A stretch of 64,000 bases of DNA from CALJDF01 sp038121105. GTDB taxonomy: Bacteria > Pseudomonadota > Alphaproteobacteria > SHVP01. Each line of letters opens with the position of its first letter. Position 1 is the first letter of the stretch. Positions 16,649 to 24,430 of the stretch are shown here, piece after piece. The stretch spans positions 1 to 64,000 of the forward strand of contig JAYONB010000011.1 in the NCBI GenBank assembly GCA_038121105.1, in the 5' to 3' direction. A program made the position numbers and the translations under genes. The notes under the pieces are model-generated. The model was not told the DNA's origin, did not search any database, and saw only the letters and a program-made list of their open reading frames with translations.

Positions 16649-18132
16649 GGCTGGTCCCGCCACCACGGCGTCGGGCGGTGATCGAACCCCGCGGCACGCT
16701 CCAGCGTCCGACCGACCTGGAGAACGGTTTCTTCGTCGAACGCCCGCCCCACGACCTGAAGCCCTAAGGGAAGGCCGCGCGCGGAAAGACCGGCCGGTAC
16801 GGACATAGCCGGCAACCCCGCCATGTTGGCCGGCACGGTGAGAATGTCGTTGAGATACATCGCCACCGGATCGTCGCTCTTTTCGCCGATCCCAAAAGCG
16901 GCCTCGGGCGTTGTCGGGGTCAGCAGCGCGTCGACGCGATCCCAAGCGTTCTTGAAATCTTCCGCGATCAGCGTGCGTACTTTTTGCGCCTGCAAGTAAT
17001 AGGCATCGTAATACCCCGCCGAAAGCACGTACGTGCCGATTAGTATCCGGCGCTTAACTTCGGCGCCGAACCCTGCCGCGCGAGTGGCCTCGTACATTTC
17101 GGTAAGATCGTCTCGGTCTTCCCGAAACCCGTAACGCACGCCGTCGTACCGCGCGAGGTTGGACGACGCCTCGGCCGGCGCGACGATGTAATACGCAGGC
17201 AGGGCATACTTGGTGTGGGGCAGACTGACCTCGACGATCTCCGCGCCGGCGTCTTTGAGCCACGCGATGCCTTGGTCCCACAACGCGGCGATTTCAGCCG
17301 GCGTGCCGTCTACCCTGTACTCGGTCGGAATCCCGATACGTAGACCTTTGACGCTGCGGTCAAGCGCCGCCTCGTAGTCCGGCACCGCGACATCGACTGA
17401 GGTCGAGTCTTTTTGATCGTATCCGGCCATCGCACGCAGCATGATCGCCGAATCGCGCACCGACCGCGTCATCGGTCCGGCTTGATCGAGGCTGGAAGCA
17501 AACGCAACAATCCCCCACCTGGAGCACCGACCGTACGTGGGTTTCAACCCGACCGTGCCGGTGAATGCTGCGGGCTGACGGATCGAACCGCCGGTATCGG
17601 TCCCAGTTGCCCCCAAGCAAAGCGCCGCCGCGACTGCGGCCGCCGACCCGCCGCTCGATCCGCCAGGCACCAAGTCACGGTTATCGCCGTCGGCCCGCCA
17701 CGGATTGCGCACCGGGCCGTAGTGACTGGTTTCATTGGACGAGCCCATGGCGAATTCGTCCATGTTCGTCTTGCCCAACATCACTGCGCCCTCGCGCCAC
17801 ATGTTGGCTGACACCGTCGATTCATAGGTCGGACGGAAACCGTCAAGAATATGAGATCCTGCGGTCGAGACGACGCCTTCCGTGCAGAACAGGTCCTTCA
17901 TGGCGACCGGTATGCCTTCGAGGATGCCGCCCTCGCCTTTGGCAAGGCGTGCATCCGACCGTGCCGCATCGGCACGAGCGCGTTCCGCGGTCTCGACCAC
18001 GAAGGCGTTGAGCGCTTTCGCCGACCCGATCGCTGAGAGGTGCGCTTCGGCGAGTTCTTGTGCCGAAACCTCGCGTGCGCGCAGCTTGTCGCGCGCCTCG
18101 GCAAGCGTGAATTCGGTCAGGCCGAGACTCAC
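16645..18132 (-). CDS. gatA: Asp-tRNA(Asn)/Glu-tRNA(Gln) amidotransferase subunit A
   Basis: 495 residues from a GTG at 18132 that overlaps the gatC stop (GTGA). Amidase-signature residues are present: Lys79 in PVAMKDL, the glycine/serine box PGGSSGGSAA near residues 157-164, and DTGGSIRQPA with Ser183. These form the Ser-cisSer-Lys triad that releases ammonia from glutamine. QPAAFTGTVGLKPTYGRCSR follows. The open frame continues upstream of the GTG into gatC, but that extension is out of character for the family. Confidence 0.97.
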   Translation of the reverse strand: MSLGLTEFTLAEARDKLRAREVSAQELAEAHLSAIGSAKALNAFVVETAERARADAARSDARLAKGEGGILEGIPVAMKDLFCTEGVVSTAGSHILDGFRPTYESTVSANMWREGAVMLGKTNMDEFAMGSSNETSHYGPVRNPWRADGDNRDLVPGGSSGGSAAAVAAALCLGATGTDTGGSIRQPAAFTGTVGLKPTYGRCSRWGIVAFASSLDQAGPMTRSVRDSAIMLRAMAGYDQKDSTSVDVAVPDYEAALDRSVKGLRIGIPTEYRVDGTPAEIAALWDQGIAWLKDAGAEIVEVSLPHTKYALPAYYIVAPAEASSNLARYDGVRYGFREDRDDLTEMYEATRAAGFGAEVKRRILIGTYVLSAGYYDAYYLQAQKVRTLIAEDFKNAWDRVDALLTPTTPEAAFGIGEKSDDPVAMYLNDILTVPANMAGLPAMSVPAGLSARGLPLGLQVVGRAFDEETVLQVGRTLERAAGFDHRPTPWWRDQP

Positions 18133-18416
18133 TCGACCACCTTGGGAACGACGAAATAGCCGTCCGTACTTTCTGGGGCGTTGGCCAGGACATCGTCGCG
18201 GCGATCGCCGTCCGTCACCTTGTCCTCGCGATGATGCAGGGCATGTCCGACCACACTGGTCATCGGCGCGACACCGTCGGTGTCGACCTCGCCGAGTTGC
18301 TCGATCCAAGTAAGAATGCCCGATAGCTCGGCTGCCATGGGCTCGAGGTCTTGTTCCGGCAAGGAAATCCTTGCGAGCCGCGCGATGCGGGCGACGGTGG
18401 CTTTATCTAGCGACAT
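18129..18416 (-). CDS. gatC: Asp-tRNA(Asn)/Glu-tRNA(Gln) amidotransferase subunit C
   Basis: 95 residues starting MSLDKATVARIARLARISLP, with LEPMAAELSGILTWIEQLGE and the motif VAPMTSVVGHALHHREDKVT followed by the C-terminal STDGYFVVPKVVE. This is the standard GatC, which wraps around GatA and stabilises the heterotrimer. It is the first gene of gatCAB and is divergent from ruvX, with 82 bp between start codons that must hold both promoters. Confidence 0.96.
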   Translation of the reverse strand: MSLDKATVARIARLARISLPEQDLEPMAAELSGILTWIEQLGEVDTDGVAPMTSVVGHALHHREDKVTDGDRRDDVLANAPESTDGYFVVPKVVE

Positions 18417-18498
18417 ATGGCACGTTCTGGTAATGCGCTTTGGCCGGGTCAAAAAGCGCAGAATTCCGGGCAAAATCGAGCGGACCCTAACACTCGTC

Positions 18499-18984
18499 AT
18501 GTGTCCAGGCAAGACTAGCGATCTCGCACAGCTCACCCAGCAGATGCGTCCGGGCGCCCGTCTGCTCGGCCTTGACGTCGGCGCTAAGACGATCGGCATC
18601 GCAGTTTCGGACGCTCGTCTGGGCATGGCGACCCCGGTCGAAACAATCAAGCGGAAAAAACTCAAAGACGATGTCGCCGCGCTGACTCGCGTCGTCGAAG
18701 ATCGCGATATCGGCGGGCTGATTATCGGCCTGCCGATGAACATGGACGGCAGCGAAGGGCCGCGTTGCCAATCGGTGCGCCAGTTTGCGGCCAACATCGC
18801 GCCATCGATCGACCTGCCGATGGTGTTTTGGGATGAGCGGTTATCGACGGTGGCCGTCGAACGAACGCTGATCGATCTCGATGTTTCTCGGAAGCGGCGC
18901 GACGCGGTAGTCGATGCCCATGCCGCAGCCTTCATTCTGCAAGGTGCGCTCGACCGGCTCCAGACCATGGCGAAGGAAGCTTAG
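18499..18984 (+). CDS. ruvX: RuvX/YqgF, putative pre-16S rRNA nuclease
   Basis: 161 residues from the ATG at 18499; an overlapping GTG one base further is an alternative in another frame and is not used. LLGLDVGAKTIGIAVSDARL carries the first catalytic Asp of the RNase H-like fold, GLIIGLPMNMDGSEGPRC the middle acidic segment, and FWDERLSTVAVERTL plus DAVVDAHAAAFILQGALD the rest. The family processes the 5' end of 16S rRNA and was first described as a Holliday-junction resolvase relative. The transporter gene follows 2 bp later. Confidence 0.93.
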   Translation: MCPGKTSDLAQLTQQMRPGARLLGLDVGAKTIGIAVSDARLGMATPVETIKRKKLKDDVAALTRVVEDRDIGGLIIGLPMNMDGSEGPRCQSVRQFAANIAPSIDLPMVFWDERLSTVAVERTLIDLDVSRKRRDAVVDAHAAAFILQGALDRLQTMAKEA

Positions 18985-18986
18985 GC

Positions 18987-19928
18987 ATGGGCGAAACGTT
19001 TGCCGCCACGATACCCGTCTTCCTAGTGATCTTGTTGGGCGGCGGCTTGGCTTATCGCCAATACGTGCCCCCCGGCACGTGGGCACAGTTTCAAAAACTA
19101 AACTACTACGCGTTCATTCCGGCGCTATTCCTTTCCGACCTAAGCGTCGCGGATTTTTCGGATGCGCCCCTGCTGCGAATCGTGGTGACCGTTGCCGCCA
19201 CACTTGGGGCAGCAGCCGCAGTGGTCTGGGTATGGCGATCGCGGTCTACGAGGGCCGCCAAGCTGGGCCCCCAGATTCTTGAAGCATCGATCCGTGGCAA
19301 CGTGCCTTACGGGATGGGCATCGCCTTGGCACTTGGCGGAACGGAAGGACTAGCCTTGTTTTTGGTCGCTGCGGCTACCTACCTACCCACGGCGATCCTA
19401 GCGGGCGGCCTGTTCAACCATTTCGTCGGGCGACAAGATCTCGACCCCGAAGCCGAGCAGGAATATGCACTGGCGTCGGCGTTCCGATTGCTCGCGACAA
19501 ACCCCATCATTTGGGGCGCCGGGGTGGGGATCGCTCTGAACGTTGCCAATATCCCGCTGGTCAGCGGCGTTGCGGCGATGGTGCAGGTCTTCGGGTACGC
19601 CGCGGTGCCCGTGGGCCTTCTCGGCGCGGGCGCGGCGCTTAATATCGCCGCAGCGCAGAACGCTCTCGACGCCGCGCGAGGGGCTGCGATGGGTAGCCTC
19701 GCCTTAAACCTTTTGGTCCTGCCCCTTGGGGCCGGTGTATTGGCTTTGACCCTGAACCTGGAAGGACCCGCCGCGATCTCAGTGGTACTGATCGCCGCAC
19801 TGCCTTGCGTCGTGCCACGCTTTAGCGTGTTGGGCAAGGATGCCCAGAGCATTCTGCCCGGCGTTGCGACTATGGCTACGCTGGCCTCCGCTTTGACGGT
19901 TCCGGTGGCGCTTTGGCTGCTCACCTAG
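18987..19928 (+). CDS. AEC-family (auxin efflux carrier-like) permease
   Basis: 313 residues with about ten hydrophobic segments in two five-helix halves, typical of the AEC family. FQKLNYYAFIPALFLSDLSV is the conserved first repeat, where a helix is broken by a Pro, and SVLGKDAQ with the closing MATLASALTVPVALWLLT the second. Bacterial members export organic acids such as malate or malonate, but the substrate is not readable here. It lies between ruvX and pyrB on the same strand, probably cotranscribed. Confidence 0.88.
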   Translation: MGETFAATIPVFLVILLGGGLAYRQYVPPGTWAQFQKLNYYAFIPALFLSDLSVADFSDAPLLRIVVTVAATLGAAAAVVWVWRSRSTRAAKLGPQILEASIRGNVPYGMGIALALGGTEGLALFLVAAATYLPTAILAGGLFNHFVGRQDLDPEAEQEYALASAFRLLATNPIIWGAGVGIALNVANIPLVSGVAAMVQVFGYAAVPVGLLGAGAALNIAAAQNALDAARGAAMGSLALNLLVLPLGAGVLALTLNLEGPAAISVVLIAALPCVVPRFSVLGKDAQSILPGVATMATLASALTVPVALWLLT

Positions 19929-19966
19929 TTGTCGTCTCGGAAGGCGAAACTTATAGTGAAGCTTTA

Positions 19967-20938
19967 ATGACATCATCCGCCGCGACGCCGTTCCCTCACC
20001 GCCACTTATTGGGCATCGAGCACCTATCGCCGGACGAGATCAGGGCCCTCCTCGATCTGTCGGACACCTATGTCGACTTGAATCGTCGGCCCGAAAAGAA
20101 ACTCGCTCGCCTGCGGGGCCGGACGCAGATCAATCTGTTCTTCGAGACCTCGACCCGCACCAAGACATCGTTCGAGTTGGCCGGAAAGCGGCTGGGTGCG
20201 GACGTCATCAATATGTCGGTCGAAGGGTCGGCGATCAAAAAGGGCGAGACCTTGATCGACACGGCGATGACCCTGAACGCCATGCAGCCCGATGCGATGG
20301 TCATCCGCCATTCGGATAGCGGCGCCGCCGATCTGCTGTCGCAAAAGGTGAACGGTTCGGTGATCAATGCCGGCGACGGCAGCCATGCCCACCCGACTCA
20401 GGCGCTCCTTGATGCGCTCACCATCCGCCGGCGCTTGGGCCACCTGCACGGACTGACAGTCGCGATTTGCGGCGACATTCTGCATAGCCGCGTAGCTCGA
20501 TCGAATATTCAGCTCCTCGGAAAGATGGGTGCGCTGGTCCGTGTGGTGGCGCCCCCGACCCTTCTGCCCGTTGCAGTGGAGCGCCTCGGCGTTGAGGTTC
20601 ATCACGACATGGTGTCGGGGCTAAGAAACGCCGATATCGTGATGATGCTGCGTCTTCAGTCGGAGCGGATGAAGGGCGCGTTCGTGCCGTCGATCCGAGA
20701 GTACTTTCGCTATTACGGGCTAGATCGTGACAAGCTCGCCCATGCCAAACCCGACGCCCTGATCATGCATCCGGGCCCCATGAATCGCGGCGTCGAGATC
20801 GACACCGAAGTTGCCGACGACATCAATCGCAGCGTCATTCGAGAACAAGTGGAGATGGGTGTCGCCGTCCGCATGGCCTGCCTCGATGCGCTGGTTCACC
20901 AAACGATCGAACGACCTGCCAAGGTGGCCACGCCGTGA
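19967..20938 (+). CDS. pyrB: aspartate carbamoyltransferase catalytic subunit
   Basis: 323 residues from the ATG at 19967. Carbamoyl-phosphate site STRTKTSFELAGKRLG, the HPTQALLDAL loop that binds carbamoyl phosphate, RLQSERM, and the C-terminal LIMHPGPMNRGVEID are all intact. The enzyme makes N-carbamoyl-aspartate in the second step of pyrimidine synthesis. The downstream dihydroorotase-like gene overlaps by 4 bases (GTGA), as in organisms where the catalytic chain assembles with an inactive dihydroorotase homolog. No regulatory chain (pyrI) is in the window. Confidence 0.97.
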   Translation: MTSSAATPFPHRHLLGIEHLSPDEIRALLDLSDTYVDLNRRPEKKLARLRGRTQINLFFETSTRTKTSFELAGKRLGADVINMSVEGSAIKKGETLIDTAMTLNAMQPDAMVIRHSDSGAADLLSQKVNGSVINAGDGSHAHPTQALLDALTIRRRLGHLHGLTVAICGDILHSRVARSNIQLLGKMGALVRVVAPPTLLPVAVERLGVEVHHDMVSGLRNADIVMMLRLQSERMKGAFVPSIREYFRYYGLDRDKLAHAKPDALIMHPGPMNRGVEIDTEVADDINRSVIREQVEMGVAVRMACLDALVHQTIERPAKVATP

Positions 20939-22224
20939 CCCAAAAGGTTGCCTATACCAATGCCCGTTTGCTCGATCCGGCAAGCGGTACTGACGCCCAG
21001 GGCGGTGTATTGACGATCGACGAGACGATCGCCGATGTCGGTCGTTTGTTCGTAGACGGGGTGCCGGACGACTGTAGGGTCGTCGACTGCGCAGGGAATT
21101 GCTTGGCGCCGGGACTGATCGACATGATGGCGGCGTTGGGAGAACCCGGTCGCGAACACAAGGAAACCATCGCGACAGGCACGCGCGCAGCCGCCGCCGG
21201 AGGCATCACGACGGTTATCGCCTCGCCCGATACACGGCCGATCATGGACGAAATCGCGCTGGTCGAGTTCCTCGCGCGGCAAGCGCAAAAATCCGGCGTC
21301 GTCCGAGTCCTGCCGGCGGCCACCATCACCAGGGGCATGGCGGGCCAGGAGATGACCGAAATGGGGCTACTCGCCGAAGCGGGCGCCGCCTTATTCACGG
21401 ATGGCTACCGGAGCATCACCAATGCCCAGGTGTTACGCCGCGCACTGTCCTATGCTTCGACGTTCGACGCCTTGATTGCGCATCACACTGAAGTCCCCGA
21501 GCTTGTCGGCGACGGCGTGATGAACGACAGCGAAACGGCAACCCGACTGGGGTTGGGCGGAATCCCCGCGGCGGCCGAAACCATCATGCTGGAACGCGAC
21601 CTGCGTATTGCCGAGCTCACCGGCGGCCGCTACCACGCGGCGTCGATTTCGACGGCAGCGTCGGTCGACGCCGTGCGGCGCGCGAAGGACAAAGGACTGC
21701 GCGTGACCTGCGGCGTTGCGCCCTATCATTTTTCCCTGAACGAGAACGAAGTGGGCCATTACAAGACCTTCGCCAAAGTGAGCCCCCCCCTGCGCAGCGA
21801 AACCGACCGAGAGGCGATCGTGGCAGGCCTCGCCGACGGCACCATCGACGTCATTGCTAGCCACCATCGACCTGAAGACCCCGAGGCGAAGCGCCTTCCC
21901 TTCGCGCAAGCAGCCTATGGGGCGGTAGGACTAGAAACCTCTTTTCTGATCGGCCTGGAGCTACACCATAAAGGACAAGTACCGCTGCTGGACCTATTGG
22001 CAAGGTACACGGTGGGTCCGGCCGATATTTTGTCGCTGCCGCAGGGCCGATTGGCGCGAGGCGCACCGGCCGATTTGGTGATCTTCAATCCGGACACACC
22101 GGCACGGATCGATGCCGCCGCTTTTCAGAGTAAGTCCAAAAACACGCCCTTCGACCAACGCCCCATTCAGGGCGAGGTTCTGCGAACCGTCGTGGCCGGC
22201 GCGGCGGTCTTTGAGGTGGCTTAG
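20935..22224 (+). CDS. pyrC: dihydroorotase-like protein, metal ligands missing (PyrC')
   Basis: 429 residues of the amidohydrolase fold, starting at a GTG that overlaps the pyrB stop. Where active dihydroorotases have DMHVHLREPG, this protein has DMMAALGEPG (residues 63-72), so the two metal-binding histidines are gone. The catalytic Asp of the SDH motif near residue 310 is replaced (ASHHRPED). The rest is well conserved (HKETIATGTRAAAAGGITTV; SKNTPFDQRPIQGEVLRTV). It therefore probably serves as a structural partner of PyrB, as described for noncatalytic dihydroorotase homologs in pseudomonads, and a separate active PyrC should exist elsewhere in the genome. Confidence 0.92.
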   Translation: MTQKVAYTNARLLDPASGTDAQGGVLTIDETIADVGRLFVDGVPDDCRVVDCAGNCLAPGLIDMMAALGEPGREHKETIATGTRAAAAGGITTVIASPDTRPIMDEIALVEFLARQAQKSGVVRVLPAATITRGMAGQEMTEMGLLAEAGAALFTDGYRSITNAQVLRRALSYASTFDALIAHHTEVPELVGDGVMNDSETATRLGLGGIPAAAETIMLERDLRIAELTGGRYHAASISTAASVDAVRRAKDKGLRVTCGVAPYHFSLNENEVGHYKTFAKVSPPLRSETDREAIVAGLADGTIDVIASHHRPEDPEAKRLPFAQAAYGAVGLETSFLIGLELHHKGQVPLLDLLARYTVGPADILSLPQGRLARGAPADLVIFNPDTPARIDAAAFQSKSKNTPFDQRPIQGEVLRTVVAGAAVFEVA

Positions 22225-22226
22225 GC

Positions 22227-23024
22227 ATGCCCGATCCAATCGGCGATCTGAGTTTCGTCTGGCCTTTCTTCGTTGTTTTCGTGATGGCGTACCTGATCGG
22301 TTCGGTTCCGTTCGGGCTGATTCTCACGCGCCTCGGGGGGGCGGGAGACCTTCGCCAAATCGGCTCAGGCAACATCGGGGCGACCAACGTGCTCCGCACC
22401 GGCCGGCGCGCGTTGGCGGTAGCTACGCTGATCTTGGATGCCGCAAAAGGCATCGTCCCAGTTCTTCTTGCTGACTACTTCTTATTCCGCGATCAAGCCG
22501 TCGTTGCCGGCGCCGGCGCACTGATCGGCCACATGCTGCCGATCTGGTTGATGACGTCCAGCAAACACGGCATTCGGTTTGCGCTGCGCGAGGCGCTGCT
22601 GCTCGGGGTGGGTCTAGGCATCATGCTGCTGGGCAAGGGCCTCGTGAGCGTGGTGGGAGCCCTTCTTCTCATCTCAAGCACGATTTTCGCTTGGGGCGGG
22701 CGTGGTGTGGCGACCGGTCTTGGCGTCTTGCTCGCGATCAACTTCTGGGTCGGCGTGATTGGTTGTGCGAGCTGGCTGATTCTGGCCCTGATCTTTCGAT
22801 ATTCCTCTTTGGCGGGCATGGGCGCGTTCGTGGTAGCGGCGATCGGTGCGGCGATCCTCGCCGGTACGCCGATCGGCGGTGCTTATTGGTCCGATCCCCA
22901 GCGCGTCGAGTTCGCCGTCTTCGTGGCTGTGGTCGTTTTGATCCGCCATGCCGACAACATTGGCAGGCTCCTCACCGGGCATGAACCAAAGATCGGGAAA
23001 ACCACGCCGGAAGGTGGCGAATAG
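22227..23024 (+). CDS. plsY: glycerol-3-phosphate acyltransferase PlsY with an internal insertion
   Basis: 265 residues, clearly longer than the roughly 200 of the family. Motif 1 is intact (GSVPFGLI, GSGNIGATNVLR), as is motif 3 (RHADNIGRLLTGHEPKIG). Motif 2 is split: GHMLPIWL should run within a few residues into GGKGVAT, but here about 47 residues intervene (about 109-155) before GGRGVATGLGVLLA. The insert is largely hydrophobic with two membrane-like stretches. The enzyme transfers acyl from acyl-phosphate to glycerol-3-phosphate, the first step of phospholipid synthesis. Its stop lies 44 bases inside dprA. Confidence 0.88.
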   Translation: MPDPIGDLSFVWPFFVVFVMAYLIGSVPFGLILTRLGGAGDLRQIGSGNIGATNVLRTGRRALAVATLILDAAKGIVPVLLADYFLFRDQAVVAGAGALIGHMLPIWLMTSSKHGIRFALREALLLGVGLGIMLLGKGLVSVVGALLLISSTIFAWGGRGVATGLGVLLAINFWVGVIGCASWLILALIFRYSSLAGMGAFVVAAIGAAILAGTPIGGAYWSDPQRVEFAVFVAVVVLIRHADNIGRLLTGHEPKIGKTTPEGGE

Positions 23025-24126
23025 GAACGTCGCTACCGCACCCCAGGAGATTGTCGATCGGCTGCGGCTGATCCGCAGCCAGTCCGTTGGACCGGTCACC
23101 TACCACGCCCTCCTAAGCCGTTTCGGCGATGCTGGTCGTGCACTGCAGTCCCTTCAAGACTTAGCGCGGCGCGGCGGTCGTCGCGTGCCACTTCGGCTTT
23201 GCAGCCAGTGCGAGGCCGAAGACGAGCTTGCCGCGGCCGCCGACCTCGGCGCCGTCGCGATCGATCATACGGATTCGCGATACCCGGCGGCCCTTGTCGC
23301 GATACCGGACGCACCACCGATCCTCTATGCGCTAGGGCGCGTCGACCTCCTTGCGCGCGACATGGTGGGGATCGTCGGTGCCCGCAACGCCTCGGCCGTG
23401 GGGTTGCGGTTCGCCTCGGACCTCGCGGCCGACTTGGGACGCCACAATCTGGTCGTCGCGTCGGGCTTGGCCCGGGGCATCGACGCAGCGGCCCACCGCG
23501 GCGCGCTCGACCAGGGGACCGTTGCGGTGGTTGCGGGCGGGTTGGATCACATCTACCCGCCCGAGAATGAAGACCTCTTCCGGCAGATCAGCGATGCGGG
23601 CTGCGTGCTTTCGGAAATGGCGCCCGGCACGGTTGCCCAAGCCCGCCATTTCCCGCGCCGCAATCGGATCGTGTCGGGGGTATCGCGGGCTGTCGTCGTG
23701 GTCGAAGGCGCGGCCCGCTCGGGTTCGCTCATCACCGCGCGCCTGGCCGGCGAACAAGGCCGTGACGTTCTAGCGGTGCCGGGCTCGCCACGCGATCCGC
23801 GGGCGCGTGGAACCAACGCGTTGCTCCGCCAGGGCGCCGCGATTTGCGAAGATGTCGACGACGTCCTCGCCGCCCTCAGCCTGCCTCGGCAATTTGCCGC
23901 ACCCAAGGTGGTCGAACCGCCGCACGCAGGTGACCTCGATGAAGGCGTGACCGACGATGCCCGACGTATCATGCTCGAACGCCTTAGCGTGGCCCCGATC
24001 GGCATCGACGAGCTGGCACGGCATTGCACGATGTCAGCGACCGTGGTCAACGCCACGCTTCTCGAGTTGGAGCTCGCCGGCCGAGTCCATCGCCTTCCCG
24101 GCCACCGCGTTCAATTGGCGGCCTAG
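22981..24126 (+). CDS. dprA: DNA-processing protein DprA
   Basis: 381 residues from the ATG at 22981, which overlaps the 3' end of plsY. The N-terminal helical domain (EIVDRLRLIRSQSVGPVTYH) is followed by the Rossmann-like core with GIVGARNASAVGLRFA, SGLARGIDAAAHRGAL, GGLDHIYPPENEDLF and PGSPRDPRARGTNALLRQGA. The C-terminal winged-helix domain (MLERLSVAPIGIDELARHCT) is the DprA-specific third domain. DprA loads RecA onto incoming single-stranded DNA during transformation. The gene order plsY-dprA-topA is common in alphaproteobacteria. Confidence 0.95.
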   Translation: MNQRSGKPRRKVANRNVATAPQEIVDRLRLIRSQSVGPVTYHALLSRFGDAGRALQSLQDLARRGGRRVPLRLCSQCEAEDELAAAADLGAVAIDHTDSRYPAALVAIPDAPPILYALGRVDLLARDMVGIVGARNASAVGLRFASDLAADLGRHNLVVASGLARGIDAAAHRGALDQGTVAVVAGGLDHIYPPENEDLFRQISDAGCVLSEMAPGTVAQARHFPRRNRIVSGVSRAVVVVEGAARSGSLITARLAGEQGRDVLAVPGSPRDPRARGTNALLRQGAAICEDVDDVLAALSLPRQFAAPKVVEPPHAGDLDEGVTDDARRIMLERLSVAPIGIDELARHCTMSATVVNATLLELELAGRVHRLPGHRVQLAA

Positions 24127-24430
24127 GGTCCAAAACACAGACAAAAGACGTCACGGATATCCGACATCAAATCGTCGGGATCGCGCCACCGCGAAGCGGG
24201 TTGAGCGGGACGGGAACCCCGCGTCGGCTAGAGACCTTTTGCGTTTGGGGCCGCCGATAAACTGCGGGAACGCTAACGATTGTTTCATTTTTCGCCAACT
24301 AGCGTGGGTTCACGTACCGGTGCCCGGCATTTGACACAGCTCGCGCTTTCGGACTAAGTGCTGGCCGCTCGACATCCGGTCAAGGCACCATCGAGTATCA
24401 ACGACAAGTGAAAACAGCGCTGCGCACCTT
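24127..24430 (+). other. intergenic region upstream of topA
   Basis: 304 bp between dprA and topA. I find no open frame with a good start, no RNA gene and no strong hairpin. The only candidate signal is a promoter at 24331-24359 (listed separately), which would give topA its own transcript. Confidence 0.5.
24331..24359 (+). promoter_or_regulatory. candidate sigma-70 promoter for topA
   Basis: A consensus TTGACA is followed after 17 bp by CTAAGT, a weak -10 hexamer, about 70 bp before the topA ATG. The -35 match is exact and the spacing ideal, but the -10 is poor, so this is a suggestion only. TopA promoters respond to supercoiling in other bacteria; nothing here shows that directly. Confidence 0.35.

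Noticed and set aside
16649..16945. N-terminal extension of gatB
   Set aside because: The extra ~99 residues are Arg/Gly-rich, lie inside gatA and are absent from the family; ATG 16648 fits.
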